Source: Paraconiothyrium sp. Pb-2020
Lineage: Eukaryota > Ascomycota > Dothideomycetes > Pleosporales > Didymosphaeriaceae
NCBI GenBank assembly: GCA_022419385.1
Contig: JAJUBI010000007.1
Coordinates: forward strand, 3,505,768 to 3,569,767
Direction of reading: 5' to 3'
DNA length: 64,000 nucleotides
The notes under the pieces were generated by a model. That model did not search any database, had not been told where the DNA came from, and worked only from the letters and a program-made list of their open reading frames with translations. A program made the position numbers and the translations under genes. Within the stretch, counting starts at the first letter, position 1, and every line of letters starts with the position of its first letter. Below, one piece after another: positions 36,629 through 46,544 of this stretch.

Positions 36629-38801
36629 GATCCGATAGTGGCTTGTTTTCTAACGAATTATATTTGCGTAGTGTGTGGAGCGAAAAGTGAGTACAGCGAG
36701 AGATTTGGGCCATGCGAACCATCTTCCCTCAAATACTTATAGATTGAACACTTAGAATTCGAGTTTGCAGAGAAGAGCGAAAGGAAGTGAGAAGATGGAA
36801 TCGACAGACCGGTGAAGGGAGGGAGGCAGTCACCGGAAAGCCTGTAAATAACTCGCATGTACCGGTCAATCGTCTGATAGGAGACCTGGGGAGATCTGCG
36901 GTCTAAGTCTTCGTAGGCCGAGCTCTTAGTGGAAAAGAGTGGAATCTGACCGGAAGTCTGGATGCAATAAATCATCCTTATAATGGCACAACAGAAGAGA
37001 TTTGTCAATGCCGAGAGCCTCAAATTGATTGTATGTGAAAGTAGTGCCTCTAGTCATAGTGTCATCAGGTCTTGACCGAAAAAACGAAGCACACACCCCG
37101 ACGGTCAAAAAGCAAACTCCTGCCTCAGGTGCGGGGTAGTTCGCTAACCGCATGCTCCAATCGCAGCATGAGTGCGCAAAACTAAGCTGAATGAGGTATG
37201 ATCGAGTAGCATTCAAGAAGGTTTATTTTAGAATACCCGCGCGGTTGCCTGCAATGTTCTGTCTCTGGTAGTAATGTGGCATTCCCTGTAGTTACCAATA
37301 GCGCTGCCTCCTGCCGATGCATCCGATACAAGATATCGTCCACTATCTAACTTATGTGGTAATCACTTCGGCGATTTAGGTGGTCCACATGTTGTCTGTA
37401 AAGGCTTCGAGAACTATGTATGCTGCACACCCGTAACGAGAAGACTTCGAATGACTGATCTTCAGTCACTGACACTTCGGAAGTCGATGATAGCTCTCTA
37501 TTGATCACATAGCACAGAATCACCTTCTATCCCGTTGCTACGGATAAAAGCATGCCTGCAATACCAATATCCATGGACTCCCTTTATCAAGTTCATATCC
37601 AGACATTTGTTTACTGGCATATGACGCTTGATCAGATGTATGAAGAACATGGGAAAAGCCTAATTCTAATCTAAGCTTCCTCAGCCAATTCCAAGCTTCC
37701 TGTCGATTAGTCAGATCTGTAAGCCATACAAGCTTCGCTGTGCTTTCACCAGCTCAACCATATAACAGGGGTAAGTACGGATAATATGATTCAACGCTAT
37801 ATTTTTGTGTAAAGAGCAAATGAATGTAAAGCGTTTTTCACAGATAACCCACTCCACAACAGTCAACCACTTGAAATATATGATAAGACAAGCTGACAAT
37901 AGCATAAATCAGAATATGATCTAGAGCAGAGACAATCACTCAGGACTCTTGGTCAAGAAGCCGTGAGGACGGGTAAGAGCTTTAACGTAGAAAAGACGAA
38001 TACGAGGTGACTCCGTTGATCATCTCAATTTGTTGTGCTCATATTAATATGGATCTAAATCTGACTTCCGACGTACCTATTTTCCATGCAACCTATTCTG
38101 GTTCAATTTTTCATATCTAAATTCGCAAGCCCGTCTGGTTCGGTCCGGAAGCTTCTTTGCAATGATATCCAATCCCGCTTAGGTCCCGACTTCATGAGGT
38201 TACGGAGCAGTTGGTCTTCGGCTGGCGACCATGGTTTGTGCGGTAATGGAAATGGCCCCCTTATTGAAGGGGCACTTTTAGTTCGTGTAGCTATTTGCGG
38301 AATAAGTGTATTCTTGCGTAGGTGCAATCCATCTACGCCATGTTAGAGCCTAACACCACTAGGTTTGTTCAACTAACATTCGCCTAGTTTATATGGAACA
38401 TAGTCCACAGAGCGTGAATAATTTCTAGAATCAGAACTGTCTGACTGAAAGTCTTTGCCTTTCTTAGGTCCACCTGTAGCGAAATTTCCTCTCGTGTCCT
38501 GATACACATAAGACTGTCAGGGTCAAACCTATATGATCATAGGTTCCGTTATATCTGTCGAACAGGGAGCGATCCTCAATGGACGTGAAGTAATCTCCAC
38601 CTATGTCTGCGCCCGTTTCTTGCGTTGACACTAAACTTGAAGCATCAGTTGTGTTCATATTTGGAACATCGACGGCCTTTTCCACAGTTTCCATGGACGA
38701 CCTGTGGGGAGTATCTCATTTCTGGAACACGGTAGCGTCGAAGAGTCTGTTGAGTGTTAGCCACTTACGAGACATGAAGCAAAGCTTGCTTCTGATTATA
38801 T
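36629..38801. other. AT-richer accessory region without intact gene
   Basis: About 2.2 kb between the dynamin-like gene and the second HET gene. Frames are short and hydrophobic or Ser/Thr-rich with no defensible gene. The only domain-like trace is a Myb/SANT-like fragment at 38103-38327. The region looks like decayed accessory DNA. Confidence 0.5.
38103..38327 (-). pseudogene. Myb/SANT-like DNA-binding domain fragment
   Basis: A 74-codon minus-strand frame includes KPWSPAEDQLLRNLMKSG followed by WISLQRSF, the W..eED..L..L...G...W..l...f pattern of a Myb/SANT helix-turn-helix. No ATG opens the frame: it follows an in-frame stop and starts at a TTG. The final helix region is altered (RTEPDGLANLDMKN). 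It may be the remnant of a regulator or one exon of a gene I cannot rebuild. Confidence 0.35.
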
Positions 38802-39593
38802 TCATACCTGTTTTCCTCGCGGGCTTAGCACCATCGATTGGTCTGCTTGCCGCTTTTTCGCTTCCTCTCTTAGTCGTTGAAGGGCATGATCCTCTCCTTC
38901 GCCGTAAATAAGCGGCAAAAACACCCCAAGAATCCCTAGCAGACAGTATGCCTTGTCCTCCTTTTTCGATGTTCTGCGCTGGGCTGCCCAGCTCATGCGC
39001 TCCTCGATGCTGAATTCGGAGAGGCGTGCTTGCATCCTCAGTGCTGCGAAAGGGATCTTGGTAACCTGATGGATTACCTGCTCGAGCGTGATTTTGTCAC
39101 CGAGTCGCATACCCTCGTTTGAGAAGAACTCAACGACGCCTGGCGCGAGAAGCTCTTGAAGCGTCCACCCTCTCTCCAACCATCGGCTACGCCGGAACGC
39201 ACTTTCCCATGTTATCTGAGACACCTGCGCGTCGGTGACTTTCCCTGGCGTATGAACATCAAATAGGAATACGTAACACTTTACCGCTCTTTGATACCAA
39301 CGAAACATCGAATTTATTGCGGTACTGAGCTCATCACTGGTTGACTTGTCAATACAACAAGTATCCACCCAGGTATACCGGACGCCATCTTCCGCTGCTT
39401 TGTCTACACAGAATTGAATCTTGGTATAACCGCTTTTCTCCTTGCCATTACCAGCCATTAGGTCTTGGTATGTTATTTCCTGACCTTCGATCCACGTGTG
39501 CGAGAGTATCGAATATGGAGGAATATCGTCGTCATCGTTGAAAGACGTCAACTGGATATCGTTGTGATCTGTCGAGCGACTGAGAAGACGCAT
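38802..39593 (-). CDS. HET-domain protein of the HET-E N-terminal type, short
   Basis: A HET-domain protein with the N-terminal layout of vegetative-incompatibility proteins such as HET-E and HET-D: MRLLSRSTDHNDIQLTSF, PPYSILSHTWIEGQEITYQD, YTWVDTCCIDKSTSDELSTA, SRWLERGWTLQELLAPGVVE, KKEDKAYCLLGILGVFLPLI and YGEGEDHALQRL. I chose the ATG at 39593 because that is where family members begin; an in-frame ATG 17 codons upstream exists. The frame ends at 38802 after GKQV, about 263 residues. A donor-like GTATGA lies exactly at the last codons, so a further exon is possible, but none of the acceptors I tried gives a family-like continuation. The NACHT and WD40 parts of HET-E are absent, so it is a domain-only or truncated member. 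Confidence 0.78.
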   Translation of the reverse strand: MRLLSRSTDHNDIQLTSFNDDDDIPPYSILSHTWIEGQEITYQDLMAGNGKEKSGYTKIQFCVDKAAEDGVRYTWVDTCCIDKSTSDELSTAINSMFRWYQRAVKCYVFLFDVHTPGKVTDAQVSQITWESAFRRSRWLERGWTLQELLAPGVVEFFSNEGMRLGDKITLEQVIHQVTKIPFAALRMQARLSEFSIEERMSWAAQRRTSKKEDKAYCLLGILGVFLPLIYGEGEDHALQRLREEAKKRQADQSMVLSPRGKQV

Positions 39594-40121
39594 GGCGGCG
39601 GCACACACATGCTCATCACACAGCTGATTTCGGATCTCGTTCACAAGCGCAGCAGCGTAATCTCAGCAGGGTTGCTCAAGTGTTGATGTGAAGGGATGGA
39701 AACTTTAGAATCGGGTTGCAAGGCGGCAGGATGCTAACGATGAGGGGGTGATTGCCGCTAGTGTCGGCTTAGCCACACTCGAACACTTACGGCAATCTGC
39801 TTGCAGTACGCAAGTCATGGACAGCCTTGTTCTAAGTGCATATACCTGCGGAGCAGAAAGTGGAGGGTCATTTTGTCTAGTCAGCGGCGCTTGCCCGCGA
39901 GCAGGGTGATAGGGGGAAGTGAGCCTGGTAAGGCGTAATTACCAAGCTTGCTGAGCGCCAGCACCTAACAGCTTACCACAAGAGTCCGTACCTTCGAAGC
40001 GGACCACTTCGCCGCGCACGGACCGCATCGCAAACGGCAGGTCTTACCGACCACCTTCGCGTCCCACTAAAATTTCCATTTGCTTGCATCCCGCGCAACA
40101 GCAACACCAGCGACAATTACG
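39594..40121. other. divergent intergenic region between HET gene and bud22
   Basis: Shared upstream region of two divergent genes, about 0.5 kb. The GC content rises toward bud22. No gene seen. Confidence 0.5.
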
Positions 40122-41505
40122 ATGCCGAAAAGAAAGCGCACAGAGCCAACTGGCTCTGCTTCTCCCGAACCTAAAGTCGACCGCTCCCTCGCTCGCCGCA
40201 AAAAGCAATGCACGCAGCGTATAGCCGCGGCGCAAAAGCCTCTGGTAGCTGCCCTCCGAATCGCCGCCGGCCTCGAGCGCCAGAAACACAGTCGCAGGAA
40301 GAAGACGGCGCAAGCAAACAAGGACGCCAAAGCGTCAGCACGTCTGGAAGCGGAGTATGCACATTTGAAGGGCTTGAATTTGGAGAAGGTTGCGGAGCAG
40401 CATCTGCGCAAAACGATCGGGAAAGTCAAGAGCCTAAGGGAGAGCGAGTGCATGCCGGAGAGCGTAGGGCAGGTGGAGAAGGGAAGCAATGATCCGGCGT
40501 TGCTGAATGTCAAGGGCAGGTTGTTTAAGGTGGACGCGGTGCGGAAGGTGGTGGATGAGACCATCGATGAGCTGAAGGAAATTGTTGGGGCTGGCGGGAA
40601 TGGTGCGAAGACTGAAGAGAAGAGAGAAGAAAGCAAGACTGCGAAGGGTAAGAGGGTGAAGATGCAGGAAGAAGAAGAGGACGAGGACGAGGACGCATTG
40701 GCACAGAACGAAGAAGACAGGCACCTTCTTGCAGCTTTTGATGCATTGATCGCAGCACCGTCCTCTGCCGAAGAAGACAGTGAGGATTCATTATCAGATG
40801 GACACAGACCGCCGAGTGAAGAAGACATGGCTAGCGAGGACGAGGAAGAGGGCGAGGACGCGTGGGAAAAGAGCATGTTAGCACAGGGCGAAGGAGACCG
40901 GCGCCTTCTTGCAACTTTTGACGCAATGCTCGCAGAATCTTCTTCCCCCGAAGACGACAACGAAGGGTCGGACAGTGGATTTGACTCAGACGTCATAGAA
41001 AACCAGGAGCAAGGCTCTGTAACCGACTCCGACGAGCCTTCAATACCCCTTCCTAAAGCCAAACGAAAAGCAGCCGACCCGAAGATGTCAGCTGACTCCA
41101 AATTCCTCCCCACCCTCAGTCATCCCACGTATATATCCGGCTCTGAATCTGAAGCGTCCGACATCGAAGTCGCCCCACGCAAGAACCGCCGCGGCCAGAA
41201 AGCGCGACAAAAGATCTGGGAGCAGAAGTATAAGGACAAGGCAAAACCATAGTGAAGCAGGAGCGGGATCAAGGCTGGGATGCAAAGCGCGGTGCTGTGG
41301 GTGAACGAGGCGGAAGAAATGGAAGGGCGCACCAGCGCGCGGCAGGGGCCCTGAGAAGAGCGGTGCAAATGAGCAGCCACTGGGTCCCAAGAAGCCGAAG
41401 AGGGATGATGCAGGGGCATTGCATCCGAGTTGGCAGGCTGCGAAGGCTGCGAAGGAGAAGAAGATGGATGTTAAGCCTATGGGAAAGAAGGTCGTGTTCG
41501 ACTGA
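40122..41505 (+). CDS. bud22: BUD22-family ribosome biogenesis protein, tail frame-disrupted
   Basis: A nucleolar protein of the BUD22/SRFBP1 family, needed for small-subunit rRNA processing. I start at MPKRKRTEP (40122) rather than the ATG 14 codons upstream. The N-terminal part is basic and helical (RSLARRKKQCTQRIAAAQKP), followed by conserved LNVKGRLFKVDAVRKVVDET, two acidic Ser/Glu/Asp stretches and the signature NRRGQKARQKIWEQKYKDKA. The frame stops at 41252, but the family C-terminus continues in two shifted frames: KQERDQGWDAKRGAV, then GANEQPLGPKKPKRDDAG, LHPSWQAAKAAKEKK and GKKVVFD with a stop at 41503-41505. Single-base losses in an A-run (41243-41246) and in a G-run (41345-41348) explain both shifts. 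A conserved gene with a near-perfect tail suggests sequence error rather than decay. Confidence 0.85.
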
Positions 41506-42139
41506 GCACAGGACCTCGTGGAGACCTACCTCTGTTGAGAGCTTGACGAAATCGAAATATACCCGCGAACGCTGGAGGCATATCTTCTGTCTGCTTGCTT
41601 TGATCGGCTATCCATGCAATTTCGTTCTTTCACGTTGACCCGCACACTATATTAATGAAAGCCCTTCTAGTATGGCTCTCGTACCTGCCCTTGCCAGCAC
41701 CGCAGGGTGGGTAATTTCCAGGTGTCCCTCGCTTCCATGTGCAAGCAGCATATTACATTTCCTGAGACGCATAGCACGGCGCTGCGAAACCGATGGACTA
41801 GAAGCGGACGCGAGCTGCGATACAATGCTCAAGCTGGATCCCAAAATCGCGCCACGGGGCACTCGTTCGTTGCTAACTACGCTACAGTATTCCGCTAGCC
41901 GCACCTGCCTTCATTTCAAACATTCCTTTCTGCTATCCACCCATGCTTGCTACTATCGCCTTATCACGGCTAATGCCATCTGTGCATCCAATGATTCAGT
42001 GGATCTCTTTATCTGCCTTTAGTTATTCTGTCCCCGGCGTCTTCTATTCACATTCCAAATCCTATCCGGCAGGAACGGGTCATTTCTTCGACGCAGTGTG
42101 TCATGCGGTAGGAATCGCGCACCCTTCACTAGATCCATA
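41506..42139. other. convergent intergenic region between bud22 and the kinase gene
   Basis: 3' flanks of two convergent genes, about 0.6 kb. No gene seen. Confidence 0.45.
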
Positions 42140-44042
42140 TCATCCAGTGATGATTTGTCCACGAGGTCTAGCCAGGCGCTCAGCTTTATGTCTACACGCG
42201 CAGATTCAAAGTCAGTGTCAGTCAGAAAAGCGGGGGTAAGTACGATGTATCATGTCTGAAACATATCCACTTCGTACCTGGGTATAACGTACCGCGAACA
42301 TTCGTTGACAAGGTGTTTAAGCCAAGTAGTATACGGAGGAAGATCGTCTCGGGGATGTTTCTGCGCCATGTAATTATGGGTTGGGAACCTGTCACCAACT
42401 TGTTCACCACCACCAAATGTTTCGGGATTCATAGTCATCGCTGTGTGCAGCTCATTCCGCATCCGGTTCAGGCCGGCCTCCCTCCTATCGGAGGCGAAAC
42501 CACGCTTACTATTCATCATGTCCCAGATCACAGCGGCGAGGCTCCAAATATCGGTTTTGGTTGTTATAGGGCTTGCTTCAGGGTCCGTATCATAATGCTC
42601 CTGCAGGAAGATTATTCGACATCCAAAGCGTTGCTTACGTGTAGCTTGGGCGTAGGGTCCTACTTACTGGTGCAATGTAGCCATTGGTTCCTCCTCTTCG
42701 ATCGTTAACCTTAGTTGTTGAGGTGGCACTGTCGAAATCTGCAAGAACTGGTATAGGATAATCGTTGGGATCTATAGGAGCCTTCAAGAAAATATTCTTG
42801 TTTTTAGCGTTAGCATGCAGAAAGATGAGAGTCGAAATCCATGCTGCAACTTACCTCGGGTTTTATGTCTCGGTGTATCATTACCCCAGGAGGTCCTTTA
42901 GCACCATTCTGCCTGCCTTCTGCTACTAGTTGTACATCCTTATCATACTTTTCGCCAGTATACAAAACGTACAGCGCAATCGACACAGCATAGAAAACGT
43001 GGCAGATGAAAGCCTCTGGTATTTTTGACCTGTTGACTAGGTTAGTGCCGACAACGACGGAAGCATTTCTTCCATCACCGTGCGTGTTATTTCCGCTAGA
43101 GAAACCATCCTACTTACCAATCGTCAGGTTCAATATTTGCGTTCTCCCACGAATAATCAGAGATGATATCGCTCAAGTTCCCAAGCTCGCAATAATCGGA
43201 GTACGACCTGACCCCTAGACGCCTTATGCTCATTTCGGGTCCGTCAGCTCTGAATCGCACATTGCCGTTGGCGTCCCTTGCTGTATACGTGTAATCACTC
43301 TCCACCCAGTGCCGCGGCTTGAGGATATGATCGCATTGTCGGAGGCCATTGACTCTTCTGTACTTCCTTAACAGAGAATCAACTTCGTCTTCGACAAATT
43401 TCCTATCCTCGGCATACGGATCATAAGAGTCCTGATCGTCGGCGTCCAGCGGATCAGGGGGCATCTCCCAATCTGCAACTTTGACTACGACGCGCTACCA
43501 GATATGAGTCAGCCCAAAGATTCCAATCCCAAGATCGAAACACTTACATCGCGGACTCTGCCTCTGTCGTCCATGCCGCTATACAGCCGAACAACACACC
43601 GCTGTCTATCATCAGACCCCATAACATCATCAGGCGCGCCCACAGCCCGATAATGCCATTTATACAACGTCTTCACAAAGCGATAGGTAAGACCACCCGC
43701 ATTCACATCTGAGAAGTCCTCGATGGAACCCGGCGAGTCGGGGTCCTCGAACTCCACCTGAATATCCACTGCATCTGGACGATTGGGATCGTTCCTGGCC
43801 CTGCGCACCCGATCATGCCGTTCGAGTTCGTCTAAGGCGCGCCATTCTTTCATAAGACGGAAAGGATCTTTCCTGTATTTGTGAGTCCGGCGCGGGTGGC
43901 CTACCATGCGCTGGTCTTCGGCGTGGCGCTTCGCGCGCGCGAAGACGAGATATGCCCATTTTTCGTCGTTGCCGCCACGAAGTGCGTTGTAGGCTCTGCG
44001 TTCTGAGGCGCCGAAGTGGTAGTCGCCTACGAGAGGGTCCAT
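42140..44042 (-). CDS. atypical protein kinase with DFD instead of DFG
   Basis: A probable Ser/Thr protein kinase. Minus-strand exons are 43548-44042, 43118-43494, 42855-43029, 42668-42796 and a last part starting at 42600. Kinase marks are VVVKVADWE (possible lysine of the ATP site, residue 170), the catalytic loop HRDIKPEN with Asp345, the activation-segment start LADFDSAT (369-371 read D-F-D, not D-F-G), GTNGYIAPEHYD as the APE motif, and TDIWSLAAVIWDMM as subdomain IX. No clear glycine-rich loop is visible; the first 165 residues look family-specific. Two 3' ends are possible. Without further splicing the frame stops at 42250 (508 residues). With a 101-nt intron 42192-42292 (donor GTACGT, several CTGAC branch sites) it ends at 42140 and gives NECSRHKAERL, closer to kinase subdomain XI. 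I favour the second. Confidence 0.78.
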
Positions 44043-44746
44043 CTTTGAGAATACAACGGTCGGTGTTTGGTCAAAATGTTTTGTGGACAATTTTGAACGC
44101 AATCGCGGAGTTGCCGTCCACGGCTATATGCGCTCTAGGTACCAGTAATTGCGCGAACAAGACAAAGGGTTGGAGTCTTGAATGTGGCTCCTTGTTGAGG
44201 CTTTGTGTTCGTCCATGTGGCGTTGTGTGGCAGCGCACTTTGGGAGGGCTTTCTTTATTGAAGTTGCTGTTGCGGATGGAGACAAACGGCTTTGAAGAAA
44301 CGGATTTGGATAGGTCGTGGGGTGGCTTCGAGAGCTTCATGAGGTGTGAGACGAGATGAAAAATAGTCATGATATCTTGAGGACAATGCGAACTGGACGC
44401 CACGGATTTGGACGGCCACTAGCTCCACGGACGAAGCTGTGGACTTGGAGTGATGACGATCACGTGCAAAGCTGCTGACCGGGGTCCTATCCCAAGCCGG
44501 GTATGAAGACATACCCTAGGTTCCTGTCGAATTTTGAGGGTAAATGCAAATTGAGGGATGCTGTTGGGTGATGCGAAGATAATCCACGCCTTCGTCGATC
44601 GAGTTACACCAAGGTCAAGAAACACGGCATCTCTCTTCGCTATCCAGCTCCTGGGGCACGAAGACCCGGGTCGCACTGAGGCTACACATGATCTATTGAT
44701 ACATTTGATTCAATTCCACACCTACTGATAACGGTACGGTACCATT
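44043..44746. other. intergenic region upstream of the kinase gene
   Basis: About 0.7 kb between the kinase start and the 3' end of the 5'-nucleotidase gene. No supported gene. Confidence 0.45.
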
Positions 44747-46544
44747 TTACTCCCTCTGCGCCCACCTCCTTCCAGCAACACCGATCGCCCTCTTTTCTGC
44801 CTCGCTCCCGCCCACCGCCTCAATCCTCCCATCCAGCGCGATGTCCACCGGCGTGGTCTTCGTGATATACTGCACAAGGACCTCATCCTGAGTATCCAAT
44901 GCTACAAAATCGCTACTCGGCTCGAAGAAATTGTCGCCTCCGCCCGCAATAAAGTCGAGCGTAACGTATCGATACTCAGCCGCGTCGTCGAGCGTTGCAT
45001 TGTTAACACTCGCAGAGACAAGCTGGCTGCCCGCGGCCTGCGAGGGGTCATATGTGATACGCAAAGATGATGAGATCTGCAAGAAGGAAGTGACTTCTTT
45101 GCCATTGGTCTGCGACACACCGGAGACAATACCCTCAAGGACCTTGCGTAGATCGGCACCGGAGATAGTCAGCTCGACGATGGAGTTGCCAAAAGGGAAG
45201 GAAGTCAAAACCTCGCCGCGCGTGATGTCGCCTGCGTCGATGGTCGCGCGGATACCGCCAGCATTGATGATAGCGAAGTCTACGTCCTCGCCTGCATCCT
45301 TGCGGTAAAAGTACATCGCGTCTGCCATAAAGTCACCGAGCAAGCATTCCTTCTGCTGGCATGTCGTCTGGTCGAGTTCGACGTTCGACACACCGAGAAC
45401 TTCCTTTGCAAATTCCTCGAAGGGCCCGCGCCACGCATCGATCTGCGCCTGCAGACCTTCGTCTTGCTTGGTAGTGTTGGTGAGGTGAATGGGCGCGCCG
45501 TGATACGCGAGGATCTTGCCTGCTGTATCGTACGTCACGTCGATGTAACCGACGTACTCGCCCCAGCGATACGCTGTCACGATGAAGACCTCGTCGCCAT
45601 CCTTGTTCGTCGTGATAGTGGGGTAGGAGCCTTCGGCGCCGGTCATGTTGCCGAGGAGAGTATGGGAGTGGCCGCCCATGATAAGCTGCAGACCGCTCGT
45701 TTGCGCAGCAAGTTCCTGGTCCTTATCATATCCGATGTGCGTAATGGCAGCGATCCGAGTGATATTTGTGGTTGCTTTGATCTCATCGATGGCATTCTGT
45801 ACTGCTTCTACGGCGCTTGAGAAGGTGGTACCATTTCCGGGGTTTGAGATGCTCGCGGTGTCTTCGGTCGTCACGCCGATGAGCGCAAGACCCTTGTCCC
45901 AGAAAATGTGGTAGGGCTTGATCGTCTTGTTCAATACTTCATTAGTGGAATGGATGTTGGCGGAAATGATGGGGATATTGGTCAGATTCTGCAGGAAGGC
46001 GCCTAGCTCTTCGTCGCCGCCGTCAAACTCGTGGTTGCCCAGGGTCATGGCATCGAAACCGAGTTGGTTCATGGTCTCCGCGATCTTTTCTCCGCGGTAG
46101 TAGCTGTAGAACAGGGTCCCTTGAAACTCGTCGCCTATATTCAGCCATAGGCTGTCGTTGTAGTTGGGCCGCTGAGTGTCGATCACGTGCTTGACGCGCG
46201 AGTAACCGCCGTAGCAGCCTCTGGCGGGGTTGGTACAGTCGGTTCCCGAGGAGCTGAACTCGTCCAGATGAGCGTGAACATCATTGATATGGAAGAAGGC
46301 TACTACCTGTCAGTGACTGCTATTTGAGTCGTAGTCAAAAGTTTGGGGTCCTAAAATGCCCAACCATATGAAGTGGCACCAAACTGGATGTGTCCAAACA
46401 CTTACAGATATTGTAGTTCCCCTCGCAGTCCAACCCACGTTTCATATGTCTTTTTGTGAACAGCACTTCCTCCTTCGCCGTCGCGCTCGCCAAGCCCAGC
46501 GCCGAGAGCGCTATCAACGATACCTTCATTACGTTGCCCTTCAT
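44747..46544 (-). CDS. secreted 5'-nucleotidase / metallophosphoesterase
   Basis: A secreted two-metal phosphoesterase that removes phosphate from nucleotides or related compounds outside the cell. Exons 46406-46544 and 44747-46299 are joined over a 106-nt intron; the acceptor is chosen to give NYNISFFHINDVHAHLDE. The product has 563 residues. It starts with a signal peptide (core VSLIALSALGLASATA); the ATG at 46529 is an equally good start. Metal-site motifs follow in order: HINDVHAH, IGDEFQGT, LGNHEFDGGDEE, THIGYDKD and GGHSHT. The C-terminal 5'-nucleotidase domain has INAGGIRATIDAGDIT, FPFGNSIVEL and FIAGGGDNF. Several N-glycosylation sequons (for example NLTN, NITR) fit secretion. No GPI-like hydrophobic tail is seen. 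It probably serves phosphate or purine scavenging. Confidence 0.93.

Noticed and set aside
38464..38694. 76-codon frame as last exon of the second HET gene
   Set aside because: No acceptor joins it in phase to the donor at the HET gene end, and its sequence has no family features.
40067..41113. 348-codon open frame on the minus strand
   Set aside because: Ser/Ala/Leu-rich shadow of the acidic, repetitive bud22 coding sequence on the opposite strand.
41240..41350. Programmed ribosomal frameshift in bud22
   Set aside because: Two separate shifts without a known slippery-site and stimulator layout; simple base losses at runs explain it better.
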